DNA from: Chryseobacterium culicis
Lineage (GTDB): Bacteria; Bacteroidota; Bacteroidia; Flavobacteriales; Weeksellaceae
Length of the DNA: 64,000 nt
Reading direction: 5' to 3'
Assembly: GCF_900108365.1 (NCBI RefSeq)
Contig: NZ_FNWQ01000003.1
Span: 62,001 to 126,000, forward strand
Positions 19,537 to 28,679 of this stretch are shown piece after piece. Both the position numbers and the translations under genes were made by a program. The notes beneath the pieces were generated by a model, which was not told the origin of the DNA, made no database searches, and saw only the letters and a list, made by a program, of their open reading frames with translations. Position 1 is the first letter of the stretch. Each line of letters begins with the position of its first letter.

Positions 19537-20268
19537 ATGACCCCATTTATTGCAGAAGTTATCGGAACGATGCTTCTTATATTGTTAGGCAACGGTGTTG
19601 TAGCCAATGTTGTCTTAAAAGATACAAAAGGAAATAATTCCGGATGGATTGTGATTACTACCGCATGGGCACTTGCCGTATTTGTGGGAGTAACCGTTGC
19701 CGGCCCAATAAGTGGGGCTCATCTGAACCCGGCTGTAACCATTGGCCTAGCCGCCGCAGGAAAATTCTCCTGGGATCTGGTTCCTTCTTATATTGCAGCT
19801 CAGATGATTGGAGGAATGCTTGGTGCATTTCTGGTATGGCTGTTTCATAAAGATCATTTTGCAATTACGGAAGATGAAGGGGCAAAACTGGCTTGTTTCA
19901 GCACCACTCCCGCTATCAGAAAAGCTTCTTCTAATCTTACCAGCGAAATCATAGGAACGTTTGTACTGGTATTCTGTGTTTTTTATTTTGCAGATCCAAG
20001 CCTTACTTTACAGGCAGACCCAACCGCTAAAGTAGGGTTAGGTTCTATTGGCGCCATCCCGGTTACATTTGTAGTATGGGCAATTGGCTTATCTCTGGGA
20101 GGAACAACGGGATATGCCATTAACCCGGCGAGAGATCTTGCTCCGAGAATCATGCACGCTATCTTGCCTGTAAAAGGAAGCAGTGATTGGTCTTACGCCT
20201 GGATTCCAATAGTAGGCCCTGTTACAGGAGCCGTTATTGCAGCACTTTTATATGGATTATTAAAATAA
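19537..20268 (+). CDS. glpF: glycerol facilitator (aquaglyceroporin)
   Basis: 243 residues with six transmembrane segments and two half-helices. Both NPA motifs are present: GAHLNPAVT (about residue 66) and YAINPARDLAPR (about residue 191). The Asp after NPAR is the mark of glycerol channels rather than strict water channels. It lets glycerol diffuse across the inner membrane to GlpK. It is the third gene of the operon. Confidence 0.95.
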   Translation: MTPFIAEVIGTMLLILLGNGVVANVVLKDTKGNNSGWIVITTAWALAVFVGVTVAGPISGAHLNPAVTIGLAAAGKFSWDLVPSYIAAQMIGGMLGAFLVWLFHKDHFAITEDEGAKLACFSTTPAIRKASSNLTSEIIGTFVLVFCVFYFADPSLTLQADPTAKVGLGSIGAIPVTFVVWAIGLSLGGTTGYAINPARDLAPRIMHAILPVKGSSDWSYAWIPIVGPVTGAVIAALLYGLLK

Positions 20269-20275
20269 ACGGGTG

Positions 20276-21085
20276 ATGAAAAAAATCTTACAGGGAATCT
20301 TCCTTCTTGTTTTGGCAGCAGGAAGAGTATTTTCACAGGAAAACGTTGAAACCAAGGAAACCAAAGATGGAAGGCTTGATTTCACGGCCAACATTCAGAA
20401 CAATCACTTATGGAGAGGCCTTATTATTACTGATAAACCTGTGGTAATGGGAAATCTGTCTTATGCTCTGGATCGAGAGAAAAAATGGAAGGTGGGAATC
20501 TGGGGTGCTTCTGCACTGGCAGATGATAAGGATAATACCCATTATAAAGAGATCAATTACTATGTTCAGTATTCTGACGGACGCTTTTACATTGGAATAT
20601 GGGATCTTTACAACTCCCGCAACATTAATACCGCTGTAGCCGCTGATGATATCTTCAGCTATTCGCAGAGGAGAACCGCCCACATTATTGATTTAAGAAC
20701 AAACTATACGTTCGGGCCTTCATTCCCGATCAATATTGAAGCTGATATCATGCTGTACGGTGGTGCAAATGCAGGAGAAGTTATTCTGGAACCTGATGGA
20801 AGCTATAAGAAAAACAGATATTCGACCTATGTGCAGGCAAGCTACCCTGTTATTAAGGGGCAGAAAGTAAACCTGGATGCCTTTGTAGGCGCAGGATTCG
20901 CTCTCAATGACAAAACATTCTTATATGGCAACGGTAAAAACAGCTTTGACATCGTGAATGTAGGCGTAAAAGCAGGAAAAGTTGTCAAAATAACAGATCA
21001 TTACAGTCTTCCTGTATCCATGATGGCCATGTGGAATCCATCCAATAAGTATGCAAGGATTCAGCTTGCAGCAACCGTTTTTTAA
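20276..21085 (+). CDS. outer-membrane beta-barrel protein in the glp operon
   Basis: 269 residues from ATG 20276; a GTG three bases earlier is an alternative. A Sec signal peptide (about 1-20, ending VFSQ) is followed by alternating polar and aromatic strands (RLDFTANIQNNHLWRGL, RYSTYVQASYPVI), ending in ATVF with the terminal Phe expected of a BAM-inserted barrel. The start lies 8 bp after the glpF stop, and a terminator follows the gene, so it belongs to the glycerol operon. A role in glycerol or glycerol-phosphate entry across the outer membrane is inferred only from context. Confidence 0.8.
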   Translation: MKKILQGIFLLVLAAGRVFSQENVETKETKDGRLDFTANIQNNHLWRGLIITDKPVVMGNLSYALDREKKWKVGIWGASALADDKDNTHYKEINYYVQYSDGRFYIGIWDLYNSRNINTAVAADDIFSYSQRRTAHIIDLRTNYTFGPSFPINIEADIMLYGGANAGEVILEPDGSYKKNRYSTYVQASYPVIKGQKVNLDAFVGAGFALNDKTFLYGNGKNSFDIVNVGVKAGKVVKITDHYSLPVSMMAMWNPSNKYARIQLAATVF

Positions 21086-21107
21086 TCTGATTTTAACTTA
21101 ATATACC

Positions 21108-21137
21108 AACCACTTCTGTTTAGGAGTGGTTTTTTTA
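21108..21137 (+). terminator. terminator of the glp operon
   Basis: AACCACT (21108-21114) pairs with AGTGGTT (21125-21131) around a 10-nt loop and is followed by a T-run. Confidence 0.8.
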
Positions 21138-21222
21138 GCATCATCTTAATTTTACCTCTGCCCCTGTAAAAATCCCACTCAATAACCGGGTTTTTACGGA
21201 GGATGCTTTTAGTAAATCTTTT

Positions 21223-21230
21223 TAATTTTG
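21223..21230 (+). promoter_or_regulatory. -7 box for the gene at 21242
   Basis: TAATTTTG matches TAnnTTTG and ends 11 nt before the ATG at 21242. It lies inside the longer open frame that begins at 21203, which argues for the 21242 start. Confidence 0.5.
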
Positions 21231-21241
21231 AAAAAAAGATT

Positions 21242-21664
21242 ATGAAAAAGATTTTTAGCTTAATAGTTCTGTGCATAAGCATTTTTACGCTGGCTCAGCA
21301 GGTGAAAGTTCCTTTTACGGGACGCAGAAGCTTTGACATCATGAAAGGGTACAGCGGAACAGGAACACCTCATTATTATGTGGACATTAAAAACACCGGC
21401 GATGTTCATTTCGGATATGTTCAGGTAAATCAGGCAAGCGGAGAAGAAACGAAAGAAGATATAAATGCCGGGAAATTTGCACCCAATAAAGTAATGAAAG
21501 TCGTTTTCAAGAACTATGAGGAAAGTTTTATGGTGAAACTGGACAGAGACAAAATTTACCTTACGGACGAAAGAGGAAATATCCTACATCTTGACGGCTG
21601 CTGTTCAGCGCGGGAAAGTACAGACAAAGAAACCTGTAAGTGTGAAAGTGAACTTTACAAGTAG
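21242..21664 (+). CDS. small exported protein with C-terminal Cys cluster
   Basis: 140 residues from ATG 21242, chosen because a standard signal peptide begins there (MKKIFSLIVLCISIFTLAQQ) and a -7 box lies just upstream. The mature part has no domain I recognise. The last 25 residues hold five cysteines (CC, then C and CKC), which could form disulfides or bind metal. A single gene with its own promoter and terminator. Function unknown. Confidence 0.75.
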   Translation: MKKIFSLIVLCISIFTLAQQVKVPFTGRRSFDIMKGYSGTGTPHYYVDIKNTGDVHFGYVQVNQASGEETKEDINAGKFAPNKVMKVVFKNYEESFMVKLDRDKIYLTDERGNILHLDGCCSARESTDKETCKCESELYK

Positions 21665-21685
21665 TTAAAATTGTATATAGAGAGA

Positions 21686-21711
21686 GCCACTCCTCCTGGG
21701 GTGGTTTTCTT
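21686..21711 (+). terminator. terminator after the Cys-tail exported protein
   Basis: An 8-bp stem (21686-21693 with 21698-21705, including two G-U pairs) with a 4-nt loop, followed by TTTTCTT. Confidence 0.65.
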
Positions 21712-21807
21712 ATTGTGAGGAACCGACAATTTAAAAATCTTTCACCATTTAAAAGAGAGAAATTCAATCACCGTGATTTTACGGTTTATATTCTGCCTGA
21801 ATATCTT

Positions 21808-21815
21808 TATTTTTG
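21808..21815 (+). promoter_or_regulatory. -7 box for the lipoprotein gene at 21833
   Basis: TATTTTTG matches TAnnTTTG and ends 17 nt before the ATG at 21833. No clear -33 element. Confidence 0.45.
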
Positions 21816-21832
21816 AAAAGTGATTGATCCCA

Positions 21833-22810
21833 ATGAAAAATTTTAAAATCCTATTTTTATGTTCACTTTTTCTTATTGTATCATGCAGCAGGAAAGAGAA
21901 TCATCCTTACACATTCTATTACTGGAAAACCCGACTGAAGCTGGACAGTGAAGAGAAAAAAGCGCTGGGCAAAGCAGCCGCCCCTTATTTATATACAAGA
22001 TTTTTTGATGTGGATAAAGTGAACGGAAAATTTCAGCCAGTAGCTGTGATTTCCAAAGATTCAAGTTTTCAGACAGATAAGCAGATTGTTCCAACAATTT
22101 TCATTACCAATCAGTCTTTATTGGGTATTTCTTCGGAAGAGATTAAGTTTCTGGCGGAAAGTATTCATCATTTGATTCAAAAGAAATCGGAAGAATACCA
22201 CCTTTCAATCAATAATGAAATTCAAATTGACTGTGACTGGACCGCCGGGACCCGGAATGATTATTTTAAATTCCTGAAAGAGCTCAAAAGAATTTCCGGC
22301 AAAGAAATTACCTGTACGCTGCGTCTTCATCAGGTAAAAGATAAAAAGCAAACCGGAATTCCTCCCGTGGAAAAAGTATACCTGATGTGCTACTCCACTT
22401 CATCACCTCTGGAAAATTCTGATAAGAATTCTATTCTGGATGTGAATATCCTTAAAAGCTATCTCTCAAAATTAGAAGACTACCCTGTCAAAAAAATTGA
22501 AGTGGCACTTCCCATTTATTCATGGGGAATCGTCACCAATCATTTAGGAAAGCATAAACTGATCAATGCTTTATCCAAAAGAGACCTTGAAAACCCCAAC
22601 TTCAGAAAGCGATCCGACGATGAGATCGAGGTTTTAAAAGACGGATTCTACTTTGGAAGTTTTTTAAACAAAGGCTTCACCATAAAGGCAGAGGAAATTT
22701 CTGAAGAACAGCTTGAAGATGTTACTGTGTTTTTACAGAAAAAAATCCCACATTTTACTATTATTTATTATCAATTAGATAGTAAATTTGTGTTAGATCG
22801 AAAATTTTAA
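21833..22810 (+). CDS. lipoprotein with degenerate GH18-like TIM-barrel features
   Basis: 325 residues from ATG 21833; the upstream in-frame TTG is less likely. The lipoprotein signal ends LFLIVSC. Scattered motifs resemble a chitinase-type (GH18) barrel: an early strand with FYYWKT, then IQIDCDWTAGTRNDYFKFL where GH18 enzymes have DGxDxDxE followed by a helix, then VYLMCYST and KIEVALPIYSWG for late strands. The catalytic Glu position is Thr, so hydrolytic activity is doubtful; a carbohydrate-binding or structural role is possible. It is followed by the 908-residue exported protein 80 bp downstream, probably in the same functional unit. The fold is my inference. Confidence 0.6.
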   Translation: MKNFKILFLCSLFLIVSCSRKENHPYTFYYWKTRLKLDSEEKKALGKAAAPYLYTRFFDVDKVNGKFQPVAVISKDSSFQTDKQIVPTIFITNQSLLGISSEEIKFLAESIHHLIQKKSEEYHLSINNEIQIDCDWTAGTRNDYFKFLKELKRISGKEITCTLRLHQVKDKKQTGIPPVEKVYLMCYSTSSPLENSDKNSILDVNILKSYLSKLEDYPVKKIEVALPIYSWGIVTNHLGKHKLINALSKRDLENPNFRKRSDDEIEVLKDGFYFGSFLNKGFTIKAEEISEEQLEDVTVFLQKKIPHFTIIYYQLDSKFVLDRKF

Positions 22811-22889
22811 ATCTCCAAAAGAGAAAGACAGCCTCTGTCCAGACCAAACCATAAACTATTATATAAACTAAAAAAACACTACACACCCT

Positions 22890-25616
22890 ATGAAAAAGTA
22901 TATTCTTTCACTTGCGGTTGTATCACTTTTCTATACACAGTCTGATGCCTGCGCGTGGTCAGATCCTGATTATGATTACTTCAACCTTTTTACGCAGACC
23001 ATCATCAAGGATAAGGCTTATCTTCCTTTTCTGCACAATTATTCAAGCAGATTTTATGGCGGGTACAACCCTGCATTAATTCCTGATGACAATATTGAAA
23101 CATGGAAAAAATTTTTCAGCAATCAGCTTAGCTATTCCGAGACTCAGAATCTGGTATATAAGATAAGCATGAACGATCTGAATGCTTTAAAAAAAGGAAA
23201 TCCGGCCAACCCCCTTTTACAAAAACTGGGTACGGGATTTTATCAAAGATATAAAGAAGGCATAGATTATCTGATTGAGGCTAAATATCTTGAGCCTTAT
23301 ATGAGCATCAATTTTATTGAAAATGAAAACTCATTTTATTACGACAGAGATGCCAACAGAAAAAATGCCACAGCTCTTGATTATAACAAAACAATTGCAG
23401 CCCTCACTTCTTTATACAATGCCGCTAGAAACCCGGAAATAAAGCAGCGCTACGGCTATCAGCTGGTACGCCTTAATCATTACACAAGAAATTATGATTC
23501 TGCAGTGCAGGCGTTCAAAACTTATGTTGCCCCCATACAACTAAAAGGTTCGGTTTACTTCATGGCCCTGGACCAGCTGGCAGGAGCACAAAGAGGATTG
23601 GAAATGAACAGTGATGCCAACTGGAATTTCTTCCAGGTATTTATGAACAGCAAAGACCGTAAGGAATCTGCATTTGTTTCTATGCAGCTTTCTGATACGG
23701 CTTCTTTCAGCAATATCATGAAAAAAGCCAATACGAATGAAGAAAAAAATATGGCTTATTTCCTTTTGGGATATCAGGATTTCAACAATCCTATTCCTAT
23801 GATGGAAAAAATGTATGAAATCAATCCTGATTCCGAGATCCTGAAAGTAATGGCTGCCAGAAGTATTAATGAGCTGGAAAGAAGCTACCTGCCCACTTAT
23901 TACTATACTTCAGATGCTGCTAATAATCCGTATATACAGAGAGGCAAATCTGATAATAATGTCAATTCAAAAGATGCTAAAACAGAAACTAAAGCTGTTG
24001 TAAAAGAGGAAAAGCTATCTTTCTGGCAAAAGATTGTAAGATTCTTTACTAATCTCTTCGGAGGTTCCAAATCTAAAGAATCTGCCGATGGAAATAAAGC
24101 TGACCAAAGTGATGATGAATTACTGAGCAATCCAAACAGGATTCCATTCTATACTACTTCCGGCTATGGTTATGATGATAAGATGACAGATTACCTGGAC
24201 GATCTTGAAAAGTTCACGGATAAAACGAAGGAAAAATCTAAGGATGAATACTGGCAGATTGCAGACGCTTATCTTAAATTCCTGAAGAAAGATTATAAGG
24301 AAAGTACAGAAATCCTGAACGATATTAAAACCACCAATCCTGAATATCTGGAAGAGATCAAAAGAATGAAAGTTCTGAATGATATTGTTTCTCAGCCGAA
24401 AATTGACGCAGACTATGAAGATCATTTGATGAAAGACTATTCGGAATACTTCGTTGAGAAAAAAGCTGTAAAAGATACGGCCTCTGCAGATAATTTCGAT
24501 TATTACGGAGAAGTGCCTTCTACTGCAGATTTCCTTAAAGATGTTATTGCTAACCGTTATTTTCTTCAGGGAGAAGACGGAAAATCTTTTCTGATGAATA
24601 ATAACCTTTCAGATCTTCAGTACAATCCGAACTCCAGTCTGGTAAAAAGTGTGGAAGCGTTTTACAGAAAACCCAATAAAACCCAGTTTGAGCAACAGAT
24701 CATTGCCAAAAACATGGACAGTGTAGGTAATATAGATGCCTTCTTCAATACCATCTATGGAGACAGAGCGATGAGGCTTGCAGATTTTGATAAAGCGAAA
24801 TCTTTTTATGAAAAAGCAAGAAGCTTTGCAGGAATTCCAAGACAAAATTATGAATGGACAGAAAAGAATGGTCAGACCATCACTCCGAAACAATACACAC
24901 CTTCCGAATACGACGGATTCAACAATATCTCAAATCTTGTATTCGGGCATAATGTATGGGAAAGTTTTGGAAGCCCTGAGGCGGAGAGTATGAAGGCAGA
25001 AAATTACGCAGACTTCCCTTTCATCAAAACCAGCATGAATAAACTTGAACTGGCAGACGCCCTAATCCAGCTGAAAAAAATTGGAACTGGAACAGGTGAA
25101 AAGGCGGCAAAAGCCAATCAGCTTGTAGGGAACCTATTGTACAATACGTCTATTTTAGGCTATTACCGTCAACTATTCGTAATGGATATTGACAACAGCA
25201 ACGGAGGTAAATACGACTTCTGGAATACAGACCGAAAAAAACCTTACAAATATTATTATAAAAACTTCCTGGATACTTCTTACATTGAACCTGATAACTT
25301 TGATCTTTCAATCAATTATTATCAAAAAGCACTTAAGCTTTCCAACAATAAAGAAGAAAGGGCGAGAATCTTATTCCAGATGGCAAGTGCCGAACAGGGT
25401 AAATATTACCAGTATGAAGCCAAAGCACCAAAAGATTTTGATTATTCTGATCCGAAATGGTCTGAGAAGGAAGATGCCCGTCAAAAGGAGATGGACAATC
25501 TTAAAAACCAGAAATACAGAACCTATTTTGCTCAGTTGAAAGCCCAGTATTCTGATACTGAAACAATTAAGAGCCTAATGGGAAGCTGTAGTTATTTCAG
25601 CTATTTTATGAGATAA
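22890..25616 (+). CDS. large exported protein of unknown function, repeat-like helical
   Basis: 908 residues with a signal peptide (MKKYILSLAVVSLFYTQSDA, cleaved before CAWSD). The mature N-terminus CAWSDPDYDYFNLFTQ is striking but unfamiliar. Long helical stretches with TPR-like spacing occur around residues 170-330 and 620-660 and near 820 (SINYYQKALKLSNNKEERARILFQMASAEQG). A Lys/Ser/Asp-rich linker separates the halves near residues 350-410. It likely resides in the periplasm or on the surface as a scaffold. It is paired with the GH18-like lipoprotein upstream. No catalytic motif seen. Confidence 0.75.
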   Translation: MKKYILSLAVVSLFYTQSDACAWSDPDYDYFNLFTQTIIKDKAYLPFLHNYSSRFYGGYNPALIPDDNIETWKKFFSNQLSYSETQNLVYKISMNDLNALKKGNPANPLLQKLGTGFYQRYKEGIDYLIEAKYLEPYMSINFIENENSFYYDRDANRKNATALDYNKTIAALTSLYNAARNPEIKQRYGYQLVRLNHYTRNYDSAVQAFKTYVAPIQLKGSVYFMALDQLAGAQRGLEMNSDANWNFFQVFMNSKDRKESAFVSMQLSDTASFSNIMKKANTNEEKNMAYFLLGYQDFNNPIPMMEKMYEINPDSEILKVMAARSINELERSYLPTYYYTSDAANNPYIQRGKSDNNVNSKDAKTETKAVVKEEKLSFWQKIVRFFTNLFGGSKSKESADGNKADQSDDELLSNPNRIPFYTTSGYGYDDKMTDYLDDLEKFTDKTKEKSKDEYWQIADAYLKFLKKDYKESTEILNDIKTTNPEYLEEIKRMKVLNDIVSQPKIDADYEDHLMKDYSEYFVEKKAVKDTASADNFDYYGEVPSTADFLKDVIANRYFLQGEDGKSFLMNNNLSDLQYNPNSSLVKSVEAFYRKPNKTQFEQQIIAKNMDSVGNIDAFFNTIYGDRAMRLADFDKAKSFYEKARSFAGIPRQNYEWTEKNGQTITPKQYTPSEYDGFNNISNLVFGHNVWESFGSPEAESMKAENYADFPFIKTSMNKLELADALIQLKKIGTGTGEKAAKANQLVGNLLYNTSILGYYRQLFVMDIDNSNGGKYDFWNTDRKKPYKYYYKNFLDTSYIEPDNFDLSINYYQKALKLSNNKEERARILFQMASAEQGKYYQYEAKAPKDFDYSDPKWSEKEDARQKEMDNLKNQKYRTYFAQLKAQYSDTETIKSLMGSCSYFSYFMR

Positions 25617-25627
25617 TATAAACCATA

Positions 25628-25657
25628 AAAAAACCTCTGATCACTCAGAGGTTTTTT
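25628..25657. terminator. bidirectional terminator between convergent genes
   Basis: A perfect stem AAACCTCTGA/TCAGAGGTTT (25631-25640, 25645-25654) with a 4-nt loop, extended by A and T runs on both sides. It serves the 908-residue gene and the convergent metalloprotease gene. Confidence 0.85.
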
Positions 25658-25675
25658 ATTTTATTTTTGGTTCAA

Positions 25676-27931
25676 CTATTTTTTAACAAATTTAGTTGTG
25701 GTCTTTTCTTCTTTACCGTTGTTGATCGTAATAAAGTAAACACCTTTTACAAGAGAGCTCACATTAATTTTACCTTCACCTATAGTTCCGTTTGAAATCA
25801 ACTGCCCGGGAGCATTGAAAATTTCGTATGCAGCATTTGCTGAAACATTCATAACATTCAATACATCTTCTGCAGGGTTGGGATAGATTTTTACTGACTT
25901 TACATTTCCTGCTTCAGAAACAGCCAACAGACTTGCTACTGCAGCCTGCTTCACCGCATAGAAAACGTTTCCAAGAGCAGAAACTCTCAGATGAATAGTC
26001 TTTCCGGCCAAAGATGCAGGGATGAAAACACTTGCTGATCCGTTATTCGGAACTGATGCTGCAAGATCTGTCCAGGTAGCTCCCATATCTTCTGTGTAGT
26101 CAATTTTCACATTCGCTACGTTGTATGGAGAAGCTGTAGTTCCTGAAACCGTCCATGTAATAGTTGAGTTGGCATTAGGAGTAAGTGATGTTGTATTCAC
26201 AGTAAATGCTGCTGCAGATCCTACTACAATCGTTTGTGTTGCATACGCAGTCTGAGCCTGTCCTCCAGGTTTATTATCTCTTACCGTTACGCGGAAGTTG
26301 GTAGTTCTTGCCACAGTACTTGCTGCTTCAAAATCTGTTGTATTTTTTACCGCACCTCCTAACACTGTTGCCAGTTTAGGAAAATATCTTGTAGGGCTTG
26401 CTGTAGGTGCCCAAGATCTGAAACTTGCTCCTGAACTGGTATTCCCGATATTAGATTTAGTAACGCCATTACCCAAAGTACTTGGATTTACCTGCTCCCA
26501 ACAATAGGTTAACGCATCTCCATCCGGATCTGTTGCTGATGCTGTAAGTACAAATGGTGTGGATCTTGGGATAGTATAAGTAGTAGGCATCGCTGTTACC
26601 ACCGGTGTATTGTTCGTGATCGGAGTTTCGACATCAGCTGTTACAGAGACAAGGTTATTTTGTACCTGCTCAATACTCACGCTATGAAAATAGACGTCCG
26701 AGTGTTTCTGCACATCTGTATTTGGTCCGGTAATCCCGGCATATCCCATGATGGTAGAACCAGAACCCGGTTCTACTTCCTGATTCAGAAAACCTTCAAA
26801 GAAACTGTAGGTATGGGAATCCCCTAACTGATGCCCCATCTCGTGGGCTACAAAATCAATATCAAAGGCGTCTCCACTTGGTGGTAATTGAGCTGTACTA
26901 TTGCTATTCCATGTTCCACTGGCGTAATAATCAATTCCCGGGGAGGTATATCCACTTCCTTTATAATTTTCCGGAGAAGGTGAATTCCCACAACTAGGAT
27001 CTATACTTGTAGAAATATCATTACTTCCTATACAGCCAATACAGCCGGCACTTCCGCCGCCTCCTGTTGCACCAAATAAATGCCCGATATCAAAATCTGC
27101 ATCTGTAACACCGTATGCCCCTCCATGTAATGTATTCATCAATTCATAATTCCATTTACACATTAGACTTGAAGCACTGTAAGGATCGTTGGCTGCATTA
27201 GTAAAGATAAGCGCCGGAGCATTGATGGCATTAACATGTACATTAAATTCTTTTTCAAATACACCATTTACTCTTGATAACGTAGCATTGATTTGTGTAA
27301 GTGCACCTGCTACTCCTCCAAAGAAAGCCGTATATTCTCCGGTTACGGACATTGCCAGTCTAAGGGTATGGAAAGTTTTGTTGCCCGATTTTGCTGCCGT
27401 TCCGGAATTCATCAGCTTTTGCATTTTAGCAACAGCCACTTTATCCTCTTTCGTATTACACGTGAATGCATGTCCACTCTTATTGGTTTTTCCGTGTACA
27501 GAATAGTAAGACTTATCCGATGTTGCCGGTTCTATAAATTCATATTTACCATCTGTACCAATGATCATGGATTGAAAATCATTGGGAGCAACACTGAATC
27601 TTATATATTTGGAAGGGTCATCAATTCCTATTCCTACATAAGACCCCAGCTGGTATTGATTTGCCAGCGTCTCATCCATTACCGGAAAACTGTTTACTGT
27701 AAATTTCTCAATTTTCCCTTCGAGGGTAGGAATACTGATTGTGATGGGTGCGCCTTCACCTATTTTAGGGGCTCTCAGAAGCTGCGTTCTTATCTGATCC
27801 AAATCAAGTTGATAATAAACTGAATGATCACTTTTCTTAATGATTTTCTGCTCAGGCAGTCCTCGGCTCCATTGTGCATTTGCTGCAACAGCCAACAGTA
27901 GTGCAGGCAGGCAAAATAATTTTGTTTTCAT
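25676..27931 (-). CDS. secreted reprolysin-like zinc metalloprotease with T9SS sorting domain
   Basis: 751 residues. A signal peptide (about 1-19, ending ANAQ) and a propeptide-like region precede an M12B-type catalytic domain (about 185-430). The zinc motif HEMGHQLGDSH lies at residues 363-373, and a Met-turn candidate follows (TIMGYAGI). Ig-like or fibronectin-like domains follow (about 440-650). The last 80 residues form a type IX sorting domain (VKIYPNPAEDVLNV, ending TKFVKK). It is probably exported through T9SS as a surface or extracellular protease. A -7 box lies 14 nt upstream. Single gene. Confidence 0.9.
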   Translation of the reverse strand: MKTKLFCLPALLLAVAANAQWSRGLPEQKIIKKSDHSVYYQLDLDQIRTQLLRAPKIGEGAPITISIPTLEGKIEKFTVNSFPVMDETLANQYQLGSYVGIGIDDPSKYIRFSVAPNDFQSMIIGTDGKYEFIEPATSDKSYYSVHGKTNKSGHAFTCNTKEDKVAVAKMQKLMNSGTAAKSGNKTFHTLRLAMSVTGEYTAFFGGVAGALTQINATLSRVNGVFEKEFNVHVNAINAPALIFTNAANDPYSASSLMCKWNYELMNTLHGGAYGVTDADFDIGHLFGATGGGGSAGCIGCIGSNDISTSIDPSCGNSPSPENYKGSGYTSPGIDYYASGTWNSNSTAQLPPSGDAFDIDFVAHEMGHQLGDSHTYSFFEGFLNQEVEPGSGSTIMGYAGITGPNTDVQKHSDVYFHSVSIEQVQNNLVSVTADVETPITNNTPVVTAMPTTYTIPRSTPFVLTASATDPDGDALTYCWEQVNPSTLGNGVTKSNIGNTSSGASFRSWAPTASPTRYFPKLATVLGGAVKNTTDFEAASTVARTTNFRVTVRDNKPGGQAQTAYATQTIVVGSAAAFTVNTTSLTPNANSTITWTVSGTTASPYNVANVKIDYTEDMGATWTDLAASVPNNGSASVFIPASLAGKTIHLRVSALGNVFYAVKQAAVASLLAVSEAGNVKSVKIYPNPAEDVLNVMNVSANAAYEIFNAPGQLISNGTIGEGKINVSSLVKGVYFITINNGKEEKTTTKFVKK

Positions 27932-27944
27932 ATATTTTTTTCAA

Positions 27945-27952
27945 CAAATGTA
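27945..27952 (-). promoter_or_regulatory. -7 box for the metalloprotease gene
   Basis: On the minus strand it reads TACATTTG, matching TAnnTTTG, with its G 14 nt before the start codon at 27931. Confidence 0.45.
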
Positions 27953-28082
27953 AATATTTATCAAAAAAAACACTAAAAAATAAACAAAAAAGCAGAAATA
28001 AGCGCTAAAAAATAAATAACACAGCAGGGAAATAAAAAAAATATTATAATATTCGAAATATTGAGAAAATTTTTAACTAAAA

Positions 28083-28574
28083 TTATTTTTTCTCGTCCTG
28101 CTTCCGCATCCATTCTTCATGTTTTCTTTTAAAGAAATCATATTTATAGTCCTGATTTCTTTGGGCAGCATCAATAGAATGCGAAGTGTGGATATCTGCA
28201 TCTTTTTTAGCAAGCTCGCCCAGTTTTTCATAATAGATATGAAGCTGATCCAATTCAGCTTCTGTAAGATCTTCAATATCTACAATTCTGTTGCTGGCTT
28301 TCTCGTGGGCAGCAATAAGTTCATTCAACTTAATTTGTATGGCTTTCGAATCTTTATTCTGCGCTTTCTGAATGAGGAATACCATCAGAAAAGTGATGAT
28401 CGTAGTTCCGGTATTGATGACGAGCTGCCAGGTTTCGGAATACCCAAAAAAAGGTCCCGAAACTGCCCATACTACCACAATAAGAAAAGCTCCTACAAAT
28501 GCATAGGCACTTCCTGTAAATTTTACAGCCCAGTTTGAAAATTTTTCAAAAAAACGATTCCCTTTATGCCCCAT
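28083..28574 (-). CDS. low-affinity iron permease (Fe_perm) family protein
   Basis: 163 residues. Two transmembrane segments (about 20-42 and 50-72) contain the family pattern GSAYAFVGAFLIVVVWAVSGP and NTGTTIITFLMVFLIQKAQNKD. A cytoplasmic helical region with IQIKLNELIAAHEKASNRIVDIEDL follows. The family is named after a fungal iron permease, but transport by the bacterial members is not well established. It lies downstream of the PepSY gene with 105 bp between, which fits a loose link to iron handling. Confidence 0.8.
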   Translation of the reverse strand: MGHKGNRFFEKFSNWAVKFTGSAYAFVGAFLIVVVWAVSGPFFGYSETWQLVINTGTTIITFLMVFLIQKAQNKDSKAIQIKLNELIAAHEKASNRIVDIEDLTEAELDQLHIYYEKLGELAKKDADIHTSHSIDAAQRNQDYKYDFFKRKHEEWMRKQDEKK

Positions 28575-28679
28575 AATCTCTGTTTTAGAACATTAAATGT
28601 ATAAAAAATTAATCTGAAAACATGAAAAGATAAACAATATGAGGTATCTAAAGTACTTCAGTGCTGTTTAACCTATCTT

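Noticed and set aside
21203..21241. Upstream start of the small Cys-tail exported protein
   Set aside because: The extension precedes a standard signal peptide and contains the likely -7 box.
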